In this document: positions 5,642-6,935 of the stretch, piece after piece | How positions within the stretch are numbered: position 1 is the first letter of the stretch | Layout: every line of letters starts with the position of its first letter | NCBI GenBank assembly: GCA_964486825.1 | Contig: CAZAQS010000253.1 | Location: 1 to 6,935 of the forward strand | Direction: 5' to 3' | From: CAZAQS01 sp964486825 | GTDB taxonomy: Bacteria > Chloroflexota > Anaerolineae > Anaerolineales > UBA4823 | DNA: 6,935 nucleotides | The notes under the pieces: model-generated | Database searches by the model: none | Told to the model about the DNA's origin: nothing | The model's input: only the letters and a program-made list of their open reading frames with translations | Program-made: the position numbers and the translations under genes

Positions 5642-6544
5642 TTAAGAAAACTGTGATATTTGTGTTTCTACCCCGATTCCTGGCGGCAGTTCTTCCATCG
5701 CATCTTGTTCGACCAATGCGGCTTTGAATTTGGGAAATAGCAGCCCGAACAGCAGGCCGATGGACAGCAGAGAGCCGTAAAGGTAGTCCCAGGAGGTAGA
5801 TTCAGACATGGTTGTGCGTATGACCTGAGTGGGAGCATCGATTGCCAGGATCGATACAGCTGCAATCAGCAGCAGCCACCAGCCCGTATATTTGCGCGCT
5901 GCCAGCAGATAAATCCCGACAAACAGCAGGATTACGCAAATCCACTGGATCGGCGCAGACCAAGACAGCACCCACCACTCCATCCCATCGTAGAGCGGTT
6001 TATTTGGGCGGGTTAGCAGCATGCGCAAGTTGCCGATGCCGATGGTAAAGGCATGCGTGGTCAGCATCCCGGCGAAGGTCAAGGTCAGGAAGTGACCCCA
6101 TTTCAGCCACTTGTGGACTTTGCGAAAGAGGATGAGGCTCCAGAAAAAGGCCAGCCCGGCGAATGAAATAATCATCGGCAGGGGAAAACCGTCCACCCAT
6201 GAGACGTAAGGCAGAAACATGAACATCCCTCCCGCCGAGGGAAAAGCGGCTGCCAGCAGGCTAACCGGATAAGCCCAATCATCACCCTTGATAATGGGCC
6301 CTGCCAGCAAGATCAATACGATCCCGCCGACGAAGATCAAGGCCCGGTAAAACGGATAGGCGAACGCGAAGAGTAAAATACCGCTGCTGAAGGCTGGCCT
6401 ATCTACCGAGACTTCCACCAGCGCCGCTACAACCCGGTCCAACGACAGCTGGATGATAAAGGGCGCCGCTGCAACCATAAACAGGCCTACGATCACGGCC
6501 AGAATGGCCATAATCCGGCGGGTATTGGGGGGTGTTTCTTTCAT
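5642..6544 (-). CDS. Eight-helix membrane protein, unknown function
   Basis: A 300-residue integral membrane protein. Hydrophobic segments are seen near residues 11-31, 51-64, 66-82, 90-113, 122-140, 150-171, 190-215, 221-236 and 254-270, giving eight or nine helices. A notable stretch is HKWLKWGHFLTLTF (144-157) followed by TTHAF, placing H144, H151 and H164 at or inside one helix. H151 and H164 are 13 residues apart on the same helix. The C-terminal 30 residues are acidic and hydrophilic. The start is supported by GGAGG five bases upstream, and the gene begins 16 bases after the stop of the damaged small membrane gene, so the two were probably one unit. It is separated from the next run by the AT-rich gap. 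I do not recognise the family and assign no function. Confidence 0.85.
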   Translation of the reverse strand: MKETPPNTRRIMAILAVIVGLFMVAAAPFIIQLSLDRVVAALVEVSVDRPAFSSGILLFAFAYPFYRALIFVGGIVLILLAGPIIKGDDWAYPVSLLAAAFPSAGGMFMFLPYVSWVDGFPLPMIISFAGLAFFWSLILFRKVHKWLKWGHFLTLTFAGMLTTHAFTIGIGNLRMLLTRPNKPLYDGMEWWVLSWSAPIQWICVILLFVGIYLLAARKYTGWWLLLIAAVSILAIDAPTQVIRTTMSESTSWDYLYGSLLSIGLLFGLLFPKFKAALVEQDAMEELPPGIGVETQISQFS

Positions 6545-6560
6545 CTTGTCCTCCGTAAAG

Positions 6561-6925
6561 TTAGATTGATCCTGATGTTTCAGGTGGATTGGGGATCACA
6601 GGGATTTCTGTGGATGAAACCGGCGGGATAGATTTGGCTAACAGAGCCGCGCCGAAGATGGCCAGCGCCTATCCGGCGGCTGTCAGCGGCAGGCCCCAGA
6701 CATTTGAATAATTGGTTCCGTCGAAGGTGTGGCTGGGTCCGCCCACAGGTGTACGGTTAAGACCATCAGGCCCAGGCTGATCGCTGTCAGGCCTCCGGCC
6801 ATACCTGTCTGGTGGCCGCCCTCCTGGTGTGCGAAATTCAGCTTTTCCCAAACACCGGGCAAGCGCAAGAATAGAAACACGATCAGGGTCAGGACCGTAA
6901 TGTAAAGACGCACATCGGTAGGCAT
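6561..6925 (-). pseudogene. Small three-helix membrane protein gene, disrupted by a frameshift and an in-frame stop
   Basis: From ATG 6925-6923 the frame gives a hydrophobic helix (about residues 6-26), a loop with HQEGGHQTG, and a second helix ending VLTVHLW at residue 61. The original frame then degrades and stops at 6683-6685. The next frame continues naturally as GGPSHTFDGTNYSNVWGLPL. Restoring one G in the GGG run (plus-strand CCC 6742-6744) joins the two frames seamlessly. A TAG at 6671-6669 then interrupts what looks like a third helix (LTAAG, stop, ALAIFGAALLA), after which the frame runs to TAA 6563-6561. Repaired, the product would be about 121 residues. The frame is also open upstream to the window edge, so the true start may lie outside. 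The lesions could be real decay or sequence errors; homopolymer loss is a common error type. The family is unknown. Confidence 0.6.
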
Positions 6926-6935
6926 GGAAGCGCTG

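Noticed and set aside
6683..6925. An intact 80-residue gene ending at 6683
   Set aside because: Its last 19 or so residues lose membrane-protein character exactly where the neighbouring frame begins a natural continuation, which points to a frameshift rather than a true end.

Overview
The window is a bacterial, membrane-protein-rich stretch in which every supported gene lies on the minus strand, so the genes read from high to low coordinates. The composition is moderately GC-rich, most starts have clear GGAG/AGGA-type ribosome binding sites, and genes abut or overlap. I see no RNA gene, insertion sequence or CRISPR array. The style (a SUMF1-type lipoprotein, multi-pass membrane proteins of no obvious family, a small zinc ribbon with a WRxRxxRYRLVG lead-in) reminds me of Chloroflexota such as Anaerolineae. 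That assignment is a weak inference.

Layout in transcription order. At the right edge is a small three-helix membrane protein gene carrying a frameshift and an in-frame stop (6561-6925). An 8-helix membrane protein of unknown function follows (5642-6544). Then comes the only real intergenic gap (5459-5641), AT-rich, with two adjacent long-loop inverted repeats. Beyond it is a compact eight-gene run: a BON-domain protein (5147-5458), an 8-helix membrane protein (4246-5118), a 45-residue one-helix protein (4131-4268), a 518-residue membrane protein with two HxH motifs (2600-4156), a SUMF1-domain lipoprotein (1669-2619), protoheme IX farnesyltransferase ctaB/cyoE (795-1658), a 7-helix membrane protein (194-793), and a zinc-ribbon protein that leaves the window at the left edge (1-197).

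The only gene with a firm enzymatic assignment is ctaB, which makes heme O for terminal oxidases of the heme-copper type. Its place inside this run, downstream of a membrane protein whose paired histidines could ligate heme or copper, suggests a respiratory or redox membrane complex with its own heme-modifying enzyme, an exported lipoprotein partner and several small accessory membrane subunits. No canonical oxidase subunit is in view, and this interpretation is inference. The gene chain from 5458 to 1 is so tightly coupled (gaps or overlaps of +28, -23, -26, -20, +10, +1 and -4 bases) that co-transcription is very likely.
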